Below, piece after piece: positions 7,821 to 15,831 of a DNA stretch of 44,296 nt (positions are counted from its first letter, which is position 1; every line of letters starts with the position of its first letter). The translations under genes were made by a program, and so were the position numbers. A model generated the notes under the pieces. The model was not told the DNA's origin. It did not search any database and was given only the letters and a program-made list of their open reading frames with translations. Source of the stretch: Bacillota bacterium (GTDB taxonomy: Bacteria > Bacillota > Clostridia > Lachnospirales > Lachnospiraceae); NCBI GenBank assembly GCA_023413555.1, contig JAEZPG010000082.1, positions 1 through 44,296 of the forward strand, read 5' to 3'.

Positions 7821-9254
7821 ATGAGTAACGACAAATATGTAAGTCCTTTTTCAGAACGTTATGCCAGCAAGGAGATGCAATATATCTTTTCTCCTGATAT
7901 GAAGTTTAAAACATGGAGAAAGCTTTGGGTTGCTTTAGCAGAAGTAGAACGCGAGCTAGGAATAAATATTAGTAAGGAACAGATTGCAGAGTTAAAGGAA
8001 CATCAGAATGATATTAACTATGATGTGGCCAAGGAAAGAGAAAAAGTTTGCCGTCATGATGTTATGAGTCATGTATATGCGTATGGGCTACAATGCCCTA
8101 AAGCGAAAGGAATCATTCACCTAGGTGCAACTTCTTGCTATGTTGGGGATAATACAGATATTATTGTTATGTCTGAAGCTTTAAAATTGGTGAAGAAGAA
8201 ATTAGTAAATGTTATTGATGAATTAGGTCGATTTGCTATGGAGTATAAAGACCTTCCTACCCTTGCGTTTACTCATTTTCAACCGGCACAGCCTACTACT
8301 GTAGGAAAAAGAGCAACACTATGGATACAGGAACTTGTTTTGGATTTAGAGGATCTGGACTATGTTCTGAATAATATGAAATTGCTTGGATCAAAAGGAA
8401 CCACTGGAACTCAGGCAAGTTTCTTAGAGTTATTCGATGGTGATTATGACAGAGTGAAAAAAGTAGATCCAATGATTGCAAAGAAACTGGGCTTTAAGGA
8501 TTGTGTGTCTGTATCCGGACAGACCTACAGCCGTAAAATTGATACCAGAGTGGTAAATGTATTAGCAGGAATTGCAGCTAGTGCTCATAAGTTTTCTAAC
8601 GATATCCGTCTACTTCAGCATTTGAAGGAAGTGGAAGAGCCATTTGAGAAAGGGCAGATTGGTTCTTCAGCTATGGCATATAAGAGAAATCCTATGAGAA
8701 GTGAGAGAATTGCATCTCTTTCCCGCTATGTTATGGTGGATGCATTAAATCCAGCCATTACCTCTGCTACCCAGTGGTTTGAGAGAACCTTAGATGATTC
8801 TGCGAATAAACGTATTAGTATAGCAGAAGCCTTTCTTGGAATTGATGGTATCTTAGATTTATATTTAAATGTGGTTGACGGCTTAGTAGTTTATCCAAAG
8901 GTCATTAATAAGCATCTTATGGCAGAACTGCCATTTATGGCCACTGAGAATATTATGATGGATGCTGTAAAAGCAGGTGGAGATCGTCAAGAGCTTCATG
9001 AGAAGATCCGTACACTTTCCATGGAAGCTGGTAAGAATGTAAAGGAAAATGGTTTAGATAACAATCTTCTGGAATTAATTGCTGCAGATCCTTCCTTCAA
9101 TATGACGATAGCAGATCTTAAAAACACCATGGATCCTAAGAAATATATTGGTTGTGCCAACAGACAGGTTGAGGATTTTATGGCTCATGTGGTATATCCA
9201 ATTCTTGAGGAGAACGTGGATTTGCTTGGATTAAATGTTGAGATCAACGTATAA
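7821..9254 (+). CDS. purB: Adenylosuccinate lyase
   Basis: A 477-residue member of the fumarase/aspartase superfamily. It acts twice in purine synthesis: SAICAR to AICAR plus fumarate, and adenylosuccinate to AMP plus fumarate. The signature SSAMAYKRNPMRSER and the upstream THFQPAQPTT region, with the catalytic His, are clear. The frame is open back to an ATG at 7782, but AAGGAGG at 7809-7815 places the start at 7821 (MSNDKYVSPF), the usual N-terminus. It follows purF by 78 nt with no terminator between, so the two are probably co-transcribed. Confidence 0.95.
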   Translation: MSNDKYVSPFSERYASKEMQYIFSPDMKFKTWRKLWVALAEVERELGINISKEQIAELKEHQNDINYDVAKEREKVCRHDVMSHVYAYGLQCPKAKGIIHLGATSCYVGDNTDIIVMSEALKLVKKKLVNVIDELGRFAMEYKDLPTLAFTHFQPAQPTTVGKRATLWIQELVLDLEDLDYVLNNMKLLGSKGTTGTQASFLELFDGDYDRVKKVDPMIAKKLGFKDCVSVSGQTYSRKIDTRVVNVLAGIAASAHKFSNDIRLLQHLKEVEEPFEKGQIGSSAMAYKRNPMRSERIASLSRYVMVDALNPAITSATQWFERTLDDSANKRISIAEAFLGIDGILDLYLNVVDGLVVYPKVINKHLMAELPFMATENIMMDAVKAGGDRQELHEKIRTLSMEAGKNVKENGLDNNLLELIAADPSFNMTIADLKNTMDPKKYIGCANRQVEDFMAHVVYPILEENVDLLGLNVEINV

Positions 9255-9284
9255 ATATAACTTAAAACATGATATTATAAAGAG

Positions 9285-9320
9285 GGTGCTAATAGTCTAA
9301 TGTGGCTAATAGCACCTTTT
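9285..9320 (+). terminator. Intrinsic terminator after purB
   Basis: GGTGCTA (9285-9291) pairs with TAGCACC (9310-9316) and extends by TAG/CTA across an A-A mismatch. TTTT follows. Confidence 0.75.
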
Positions 9321-9466
9321 ACTTTAGTTGTAAACTAGAGGGATAAAGAGTATTTTTGGTAGAATTATAATGATATAATTTATCTTGTATCAATTTGAAA
9401 ACAAAAGTGCAACCATACTCTTTTTTTAACGGGATATATAAGGAAGGGACAAATGGAGGTGAGTGA

Positions 9467-10024
9467 ATGGAAGATTATCAAATTGTAGATTTATACTGGG
9501 ACAGAGACGTGTCTGCCATTGAAGAAACAGAAAAAAAGTACAGTCGCTATCTTACAAAGATAGCATACAATGTTCTTTCCAATCAGGAGGATAGTATGGA
9601 ATGCGTGAATGATACTTATCTAAAGGCTTGGAATGCCATACCACCTCATAAGCCGGTAGTTCTTTCAACTTTTTTAGGAAAGATTATTAGACAGATATCC
9701 ATTGATACCTATCGAAAACGGAATAGTCGAAAACGCCAGGGTTCTCAGTATACCCTGTCTCTTAATGAACTTGAGGAATGTATCGGAAGCAGCAATACTC
9801 CTCAAGAGAACTTGGAATTGCAAGCTCTAGCAGATGCAATTAGTACATACCTTCGAACCTTATCGAAGGAATCCCGTAATATTTTCATTTGTCGATATTA
9901 CTATTTAGACTCCATTCGGGACATTGCAGATTATTATCAAGCTAGCCAGTCCAAGATTAAGAGTAATTTGTTCCGTTCAAGAAACGGCTTAAAAGCATAT
10001 CTAGAAAAGGAGGGCATGATATGA
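9467..10024 (+). CDS. ECF-type sigma-70 factor
   Basis: A 185-residue RNA polymerase sigma factor with only regions 2 and 4. Region 2 runs from about residue 20 (YLTKIAYNVL, DSMECVNDTYLKAWN) and region 4 from about 125 (LSKESRNIFICRYYYLDSIRDIADYY, followed by the recognition helix QASQSKIKSNLFRSRNGL). Such two-domain sigmas in Lachnospiraceae normally sit next to a membrane anti-sigma. Here the stop codon overlaps the start of the serpin gene (ATGA at 10021-10024), so the two are translationally coupled. GGAGGTG precedes the ATG by 5 nt. The regulon is unknown. Confidence 0.85.
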   Translation: MEDYQIVDLYWDRDVSAIEETEKKYSRYLTKIAYNVLSNQEDSMECVNDTYLKAWNAIPPHKPVVLSTFLGKIIRQISIDTYRKRNSRKRQGSQYTLSLNELEECIGSSNTPQENLELQALADAISTYLRTLSKESRNIFICRYYYLDSIRDIADYYQASQSKIKSNLFRSRNGLKAYLEKEGMI

Positions 10025-11472
10025 AAAAAGAGGAAATCAGTGAGGCAATGGGACTAATTGATGAGGAGTTAATTAAAGAAGTTGACAATACTCGTGTGAT
10101 AAGAAGACGAAAAAAGTATTTTTGGAAGGTAGGAGTTGCTGTAGCCGCCAGCATTAGTCTTTTAACTATGGGAGTACTAACTAGAGACAGTCAGCCAGTT
10201 AAAGCCTATGTAATTAAAGAAGCAGAATATCCGACAATGTTACAATATCCAGAGGAGAAGAACTTTATAGATAAAAAAACGGGACAGATGAATTACGATG
10301 CCTTTCATGCTCAAGAAGAAAAATGGGCAAGTGCATCTCATGATAGACTAAAGCAATATGATGTGAATAATGAAGGATTGGAGCAATTTCTACTAAGTTC
10401 CACTCGTCAGTTTTTGTCTGATGAGAAGGATAACAATCTGGTATACTCTCCTCTTAATGTATATATGGCTTTATGTATGCTGGCTGAGGTCAGTGATGGA
10501 AACAGTCGAGATGAGATACTGAAAGTTCTTGGGGTGGATAGTATTGATAAGGTGAGATCTCAAGCATCTAATCTTTGGAACGCTAATTATTGTGATGATG
10601 GTGTAACCACCAGCATATTGGCAAACTCCATCTGGTTAAATGAGAAAGTTAGCTTTAATAAGTCTACTATGAATACGTTGGCAGAAAATTATTATGCTTC
10701 TTCCTATCAAGGAGAAATGGGATCCGAGAACTTTAATAAAATTTTTCAGGACTGGTTAAATGATCAGACGGGTGGGTTATTAAAGGAACAAGCAAAGGGA
10801 GTAAAGCTAACTCCAGGAACTATCATGGCTCTTACTTCTACCGTATATTTTAAAGGAAAATGGAATTCGGTGTTCAACAAAAATGAAACGAAAGAGGGAA
10901 TCTTCCATGCTACCAAAGGGGATCTCACCTGTGATTTCATGCATATGAGCATGCAAAATGACTACTACTATGGAGATGGTTACTCAGCAATAAAAAAGGA
11001 TTTTGAAAATGGAGAAGCAATGTGGCTTATTTTACCGGATAAAGGAATAGCTCCATATGATTTGATACAAAATGGAACTACTGTTAATTTGCCAATAAAA
11101 GGTGGAGACAGCAAACATTTAGTAGTGAATTTGTCCATGCCAAAGTTTGATGTAGCATCTGATATGAAGCTAAAGGATGGGCTAAAAGCACTGGGTATTA
11201 AGGATGTGTTTGATCCCAATTTATCCGATTTTACACCTATGACGAAAGACGCTGAGAATATCTTCGTTTCAGAGGCCAATCATGCAGTAAGAGTACAGGT
11301 AGATGAGGAAGGCTGTAAAGCTGCAGCATACACTGTGCTAGGATTGACTGGAGGTGCTATGCCTCCTGAAGAGGAAATTGATTTTGTCCTTGACCGTCCG
11401 TTTATATTTGTGATTACAAGTAAGTCCAATACACCACTCTTTACAGGTATTGTAAATCAACCATTAGAATAA
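10021..11472 (+). CDS. Membrane-anchored serpin with anti-sigma-like N-terminus
   Basis: A 483-residue protein. Residues 1-32 are cytoplasmic and charged (KEEISEAMGLIDEELIKEV, then RVIRRRKK), residues 33-53 form one TM helix, and about residues 105-483 form a complete serpin domain outside the cell, ending DRPFIFVI...PLFTGIVNQP. The short N-terminal segment resembles that of anti-sigma proteins encoded after ECF sigmas in this family of bacteria. The reactive-centre hinge reads EEGCKAAAYT at 429-438, with Ala at P12-P10. By the usual 17-residue count P1 is about Gly445. P14 is Cys432 rather than Thr/Ser and P9 is Tyr, both unusual for inhibitors. There is no lipobox or dockerin. AAGGAGGG lies 6 nt before the ATG. 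Linking protease contact outside to sigma release inside is my inference. Confidence 0.85.
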   Translation: MKKEEISEAMGLIDEELIKEVDNTRVIRRRKKYFWKVGVAVAASISLLTMGVLTRDSQPVKAYVIKEAEYPTMLQYPEEKNFIDKKTGQMNYDAFHAQEEKWASASHDRLKQYDVNNEGLEQFLLSSTRQFLSDEKDNNLVYSPLNVYMALCMLAEVSDGNSRDEILKVLGVDSIDKVRSQASNLWNANYCDDGVTTSILANSIWLNEKVSFNKSTMNTLAENYYASSYQGEMGSENFNKIFQDWLNDQTGGLLKEQAKGVKLTPGTIMALTSTVYFKGKWNSVFNKNETKEGIFHATKGDLTCDFMHMSMQNDYYYGDGYSAIKKDFENGEAMWLILPDKGIAPYDLIQNGTTVNLPIKGGDSKHLVVNLSMPKFDVASDMKLKDGLKALGIKDVFDPNLSDFTPMTKDAENIFVSEANHAVRVQVDEEGCKAAAYTVLGLTGGAMPPEEEIDFVLDRPFIFVITSKSNTPLFTGIVNQPLE

Positions 11473-11517
11473 AGAGGGAATGATCCACTTTATTGTATTT
11501 AAGGAAAATACTAACAG

Positions 11518-11546
11518 TTGAAAAAAAGACATACTCTTTGTATAAT
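11518..11546 (+). promoter_or_regulatory. Sigma-A promoter for ptsG
   Basis: TTGAAA (11518-11523) and a perfect TATAAT (11541-11546) are separated by the ideal 17 bp, about 20 bp ahead of the antitermination leader. Confidence 0.75.
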
Positions 11547-11566
11547 TAAGACATAATAATATACAT

Positions 11567-11646
11567 GGTGTGTTACTGGTATGCAGGCATTAACTATGAA
11601 AATTCTTATTATCATAAGGATATTTATAGGTAATGCCTTTATTGTG
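11567..11646 (+). promoter_or_regulatory. RAT site and overlapping terminator (LicT/GlcT-type leader)
   Basis: The stretch at 11567-11592 contains GTGTTACTG, then CAGGCATTA, closely matching the ribonucleic antiterminator (RAT) sequence before Bacillus ptsG. Its 3' half is shared with a terminator: GGCATTA (11586-11592) pairs with TAATGCC (11631-11637), with CTAT/ATAG extending the stem, followed by TTTATTGTGCTTT. Binding of the antiterminator encoded at 13860 should stabilise the RAT hairpin and let transcription enter ptsG. Confidence 0.85.
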
Positions 11647-11689
11647 CTTTCCTATAAGTTATTCTTCAAATGAAAAAGGAGATATGTTT

Positions 11690-13840
11690 ATGAAAGAGAA
11701 AGTTTTTGGTATCTTACAACGTGTAGGTAGATCCTTCATGTTACCAATTGCCATCTTACCGGTGGCAGGTTTATTTCTTGGTATAGGTGGTTCTTTTACC
11801 AACCAGACTATGATTGAAACCTATGGATTATCTAAGATTCTAGGTGAGGGAACTGTACTTCATACTCTTTTAACCGTATTAAATGCATGCGGAAATATTG
11901 TATTTGCAAACCTTCCGATTTTGTTTGCCATGGGTGTAGCCATTGGTATGGCAAAGAAGGAAAAAGAGGTTGCAGCTCTATCTGCAGCCATTGCTTATTT
12001 TATCATGCATTCAGCGATTAATGCCATGATTGAAATTCGTAACCTGGCAGAAGTGTTGCCATCTGGTTCCATTGCCTCAACAGTAGGTATTGAATCTCTA
12101 CAGATGGGTGTATTCGGTGGTATTATTGTAGGCCTTGGTGTCGCATCACTGCACAACCGATTCTACAAAATTGAGCTACCACAGGTTTTAAGTTTCTTTG
12201 GTGGTACAAGATTCGTACCAATCATTAGTGCAGTTGTTTATTTATTTGTTGGTATCTTAATGTCCTTTATCTGGCCATCTGTGCAAAATGGTATTTATGC
12301 CTTAGGTGATCTGGTTATGCGAAGCGGCTATGCCGGAACTTGGGTATATGGTTTCTTAGAAAGAGCGTTAATTCCATTTGGTCTTCATCATGTATTTTAT
12401 CTACCTTTCTGGCAAACAGCTGTTGGTGGAACTGCCATGGTTGGTGGACAATTAATCGAAGGTGCACAGAATATCTTCTTTGCTGAATTGGCAGATGGTT
12501 CGATTACTAGATTTAGTGTAGAAGCTACTCGTTTTATGTCTGGTAAGTTCCCACTTATGATTTTTGGTCTCCCTGGTGCAGCATTTGCAATGTATCGCTG
12601 TGCTAAACCGGAAAAACGTAAAATTGCTGGTGGTTTATTATTATCTGCAGCCCTGACGGCAGCCTTAACCGGTATTACAGAACCTATTGAATTTACCTTC
12701 CTGTTTGTAGCTCCTGTTTTATATGTCATTCACTGTGTATTTGCCGGCCTTGCTTATATGTTTATGCATATATTCAATGTTGGTGTCGGTATGACCTTCT
12801 CAGGCGGTATTATTGACTTAACCTTATTTGGTATTCTTCAGGGAAATGCAAAAACAAACTGGATTTGGGTTGTTATTGTCGGTATTGTTTATTTTGTTGT
12901 ATATTACTTCTTATTCTCTTTCTTAATAAAGAAATTTGACTTCAAGACTCCTGGTCGCGAAGAGAGAGAAGGAGATATTAAGCTTTATACTAGAGCAGAT
13001 GTAAATGCTAAGAAAGGACAGGCTGGTGCAAAAGCAGAGACAGGAGCATTCGACCCGGTATCTGCTCGAATCGTACTAGGTCTTGGTGGAGTGGATAATA
13101 TCTCTGATGTAGACTGTTGTGCTACCAGACTTAGATGTACGGTACATGACGCAAAGGCAGTAAACAAGGAGATGTTAAATGAATCTGGTGCGGCTGGTGT
13201 AATCTGTAAGGGACAGGGAGTACAAGTTATATACGGACCTAAGGTATCAGTTATTAAATCCAATTTAGAGGATTATTTAGATACAAAGGAAGCTCGTACT
13301 ATTACAATAGCAGATTTAAACCAGGAAAGTGAGCCAGTAGAGACAACTTCAGAAACTCCTGTTAACAAGTCAGAGACTGCCCCACATGTAGAAGAGGAAT
13401 TCTTCAGCCCAGTGAAGGGTATAGTTGCTCCAATTACTGAGATTAACGAGGCAGCCTTTGCTGGCAAAATGATGGGAGACGGTATATTTATTATTCCAGA
13501 AGATAATAAAGTATATGCCCCATGTGACTGTGAAGTAGGATTTGTATTTCCTACGAAGCATGCCATTGGTTTAAAGACAGAGAAGGGATTAGAAGTTCTG
13601 ATTCATGTTGGTCTTGACACAGTAGCCTTAGATGGAAAAGGTTTTGATGTGAAAGTAACAGATGGTGACAGGGTGAAGAAGGGAGACCTTCTTATGGAAT
13701 TTGACGTAGCATATATCAAAAAACATGCAACTGGAATTGAAACACCGATGATTATCACTAACCTTGCTGAACAACAGACTATTCAGGTAACTAGTTCCGG
13801 TCTCGTTGAAGTTGGTCAAAGCTGTTTTATTGTAAAATAA
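11690..13840 (+). CDS. ptsG: PTS glucose-type transporter EIICBA
   Basis: A 716-residue fused phosphotransferase permease that imports and phosphorylates a hexose, most likely glucose. In order: a membrane IIC domain (residues 1 to about 425, with GLHHVFYLPFW and GITEPIEFTF), IIB (about 455-535, DVDCCATRLR, phosphocysteine Cys477) and IIA (about 565-716, with His624 in TKHAIGLK and the phosphohistidine His639 in LIHVGLDTV). The frame opens at 11633 inside the terminator, and there is an ATG at 11684, but AAAAGGAG is correctly spaced (8 nt) from the ATG at 11690 (MKEKVFGILQ). The leader carries a RAT site, and the antiterminator gene follows 19 nt later. GlcNAc or a glucoside cannot be fully excluded as substrate. 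Confidence 0.9.
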   Translation: MKEKVFGILQRVGRSFMLPIAILPVAGLFLGIGGSFTNQTMIETYGLSKILGEGTVLHTLLTVLNACGNIVFANLPILFAMGVAIGMAKKEKEVAALSAAIAYFIMHSAINAMIEIRNLAEVLPSGSIASTVGIESLQMGVFGGIIVGLGVASLHNRFYKIELPQVLSFFGGTRFVPIISAVVYLFVGILMSFIWPSVQNGIYALGDLVMRSGYAGTWVYGFLERALIPFGLHHVFYLPFWQTAVGGTAMVGGQLIEGAQNIFFAELADGSITRFSVEATRFMSGKFPLMIFGLPGAAFAMYRCAKPEKRKIAGGLLLSAALTAALTGITEPIEFTFLFVAPVLYVIHCVFAGLAYMFMHIFNVGVGMTFSGGIIDLTLFGILQGNAKTNWIWVVIVGIVYFVVYYFLFSFLIKKFDFKTPGREEREGDIKLYTRADVNAKKGQAGAKAETGAFDPVSARIVLGLGGVDNISDVDCCATRLRCTVHDAKAVNKEMLNESGAAGVICKGQGVQVIYGPKVSVIKSNLEDYLDTKEARTITIADLNQESEPVETTSETPVNKSETAPHVEEEFFSPVKGIVAPITEINEAAFAGKMMGDGIFIIPEDNKVYAPCDCEVGFVFPTKHAIGLKTEKGLEVLIHVGLDTVALDGKGFDVKVTDGDRVKKGDLLMEFDVAYIKKHATGIETPMIITNLAEQQTIQVTSSGLVEVGQSCFIVK

Positions 13841-13859
13841 AGCATAGAAGGGGAAGAGA

Positions 13860-14696
13860 ATGTATCAGGTAGTAAAAGTATTGAACAACAATGGAGTATT
13901 GGCCAAATGCTTAGACTCTTCCTGTGAGTACATTTTTCTAGGCACAGGAATTGGATTTGGGAAAAAGGTAGGAGATACTTTTGCCTCTAAGCCTGATGCT
14001 AGGGTCTATGTATTTAAGGATAGTCTTAAAACAGAGGATAAACTAAGTGTGATTAACAATATAGACCCAGTTTATCTGGATATTTCCAATGAAATCATTC
14101 TTGCAGCAGAAAAAAGGTTTGGATCTTTTGACAATAACATTCTCTTACCTTTGGCTGACCACATTGCCTTTAGCATAGAGCGGCAGAAAAAAGGGTTAGA
14201 AATAGTTAATCCCCTGAATGCAGATATCAAGATCTTATTTTCTGAGGAATATCAGGTAGCCAGTCTGGCAGAGGAGATAATTAAAAGATATACTGGATAT
14301 ACCATTTTAGAGGATGAAATCGGTTATATCACCATGCATATCCATTCTGCTTTAACCAAGGAACACCTACGAAACTCTATGAGTATTGTGTATATAGTAG
14401 AAGAATTTATTAAGAAGATAGAGACAAAAAATCAGATTGTGATTGATAAAGAGTCTTTATCCTATAATAGGCTGTTGAGTCATATTAAATATATGATAGC
14501 CAGGGCGTTGAAAAAGGAAGAATTGCAGGTGGATATCACTCCTTATGTAAAGGCTGAATTTGCAGAAAGTTACGCAATATCAAAAGAGCTTTGCCAAGAT
14601 CTTGGAAAAGACTTAGAATGTACGTTTAAAGAAACGGAAATCAGTTACCTTGCCATTCATATAGAACGAGTAAAGCAAAGCGAAAAACATGAATAA
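13860..14696 (+). CDS. BglG/LicT-family transcription antiterminator (GlcT-like)
   Basis: A 278-residue RNA-binding regulator. Residues 1-60 form the co-antiterminator domain (YQVVKVLNNNGVLAK, GFGKKVGD). Two PRD domains follow, with conserved histidines in LADHIAF and TMHIHSA (PRD1) and in LSHIKYM and LAIHIERV (PRD2). In homologues these are phosphorylated by EII or HPr, so RNA binding depends on sugar uptake and carbon status. It sits 19 nt downstream of the PTS gene whose leader holds the RAT site, which makes that leader its obvious target. GAAGGGG precedes the ATG. By position GlcT is the likely role. Confidence 0.9.
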   Translation: MYQVVKVLNNNGVLAKCLDSSCEYIFLGTGIGFGKKVGDTFASKPDARVYVFKDSLKTEDKLSVINNIDPVYLDISNEIILAAEKRFGSFDNNILLPLADHIAFSIERQKKGLEIVNPLNADIKILFSEEYQVASLAEEIIKRYTGYTILEDEIGYITMHIHSALTKEHLRNSMSIVYIVEEFIKKIETKNQIVIDKESLSYNRLLSHIKYMIARALKKEELQVDITPYVKAEFAESYAISKELCQDLGKDLECTFKETEISYLAIHIERVKQSEKHE

Positions 14697-14702
14697 ATAA
14701 AG

Positions 14703-14745
14703 CCGAAGGATGCCATATCAAAGGATGGCATCCTTTGGTATTTTA
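14703..14745 (+). terminator. Intrinsic terminator after the antiterminator gene
   Basis: A 14-bp stem pairs 14703-14716 with 14725-14738, with one G-U pair and an 8-nt loop, followed by TATTTTAT. It closes the ptsG operon. Confidence 0.85.
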
Positions 14746-14805
14746 TGGAATAAGTTGATTGATTGTTTTACTGGGACAAAATTCATTCAATAGTTGCAAA
14801 GCTTA

Positions 14806-15663
14806 TTATATGGCAAGGGCATTCATTATGACATCCAAGTCCTCCCGTTTCCTGGAATAAATCATATAGCTTTGGATGGTAGGTGCATCAAAGTCCACCA
14901 ATGGAATTTCGATTAGTTTTTGCTTTTTCAGTTCCTTTGTGATTAGCTTTCTAGGTATAAAGCTATAACCCAATCCATCCAGTAGATAAGGTTTTAACTT
15001 GGAACCTTTATCAACTTCAAAGGAAAAGCTCTTCCTATTTTCAAATAACTCATTTAGAAAGGTGTCATCCTCCTCTAAAATGTAGTTACAATATAGGTAC
15101 TTGATTTTACCTAGTTCTTCTTTCGTGATGCCCGACGGATAAGTCTCATTTTCCGGTGCAGTCACTAAAACCAATTGATCGGTGGTATAAGGAATACAGG
15201 AAAAGCCGGCTTTGTTAAACGGTACATAGGTAATAATTAAATCCAGTGTCTGATCCTGAAGCATAGTAAACAGAGAATTGGAGTGATCGATAACAAGAGA
15301 AAGGGAGATGTCAGAGTGTACCTTTAAAAAGGCCGACACCTTAGGATATAGGTAACAGTCGTACACAGTGTTGACGCAGCCTAACCGTATAACCTGTTTA
15401 TAGGAATGTATATTCTGAATCTCAGTGCGGGCATGGTCCTCTAATTGAATAATTCTCTTGGCATATTCTAATAAATGAGAGCCTTCTTCTGTCAGCACAA
15501 CTGATTTATTATTTCGTGTAAACAGGGAGACACCCATTTCTTTTTCCAGTTCAGTGATACGATTTGTGACAGTGGATTGCACAATATATTGCTTGGCAGC
15601 TGTTTGGGTGAAGTTCTTAAGTTCGGCCAAAATGACAAAGGTACGTAAATGATCTATATTCAT
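14806..15663 (-). CDS. LysR-family transcriptional regulator
   Basis: A 285-residue LysR-type regulator. The N-terminal winged helix-turn-helix is clear (NIDHLRTFVILAELKNFTQ, AAKQYIVQSTVTNRITELE, LFTRNNKSVVLTEEG). From about residue 90 comes a substrate-binding-like effector domain (IRLGCVNTVYDCYLYP ... SFIPRKLI). AGGAGG lies 5 nt before the ATG. The gene stands alone, convergent with the ptsG operon, and its target and ligand cannot be deduced. The domain ends somewhat short (typical length 290-300). Confidence 0.85.
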   Translation of the reverse strand: MNIDHLRTFVILAELKNFTQTAAKQYIVQSTVTNRITELEKEMGVSLFTRNNKSVVLTEEGSHLLEYAKRIIQLEDHARTEIQNIHSYKQVIRLGCVNTVYDCYLYPKVSAFLKVHSDISLSLVIDHSNSLFTMLQDQTLDLIITYVPFNKAGFSCIPYTTDQLVLVTAPENETYPSGITKEELGKIKYLYCNYILEEDDTFLNELFENRKSFSFEVDKGSKLKPYLLDGLGYSFIPRKLITKELKKQKLIEIPLVDFDAPTIQSYMIYSRKREDLDVIMNALAI

Positions 15664-15780
15664 GATTGCCTCCTATGATTAGAAATACAAATTAATATTA
15701 CTTTGTTTATTTGATATCTAAATTATAGACTATTTAAGATAATGAAACAAGAGAATTAAATAAATCGTAGGGATAGTATA

Positions 15781-15830
15781 AAAGCCAACGTTTACTCAGT
15801 GTAGTATCACTGAATAAGTTGGCTTTTTAT
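15781..15830. terminator. Hairpin terminator downstream of the LysM-GH18 gene
   Basis: AAAGCCAAC (15781-15789) pairs with GTTGGCTTT (15818-15826), with an inner TCAGTG/CACTGA stem. It lies just after the stop of the minus-strand gene ending at 15832. The plus-strand side has the better T-run (GGCTTTTTAT), so it may work in both directions. Confidence 0.65.
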
Positions 15831-15831
15831 T

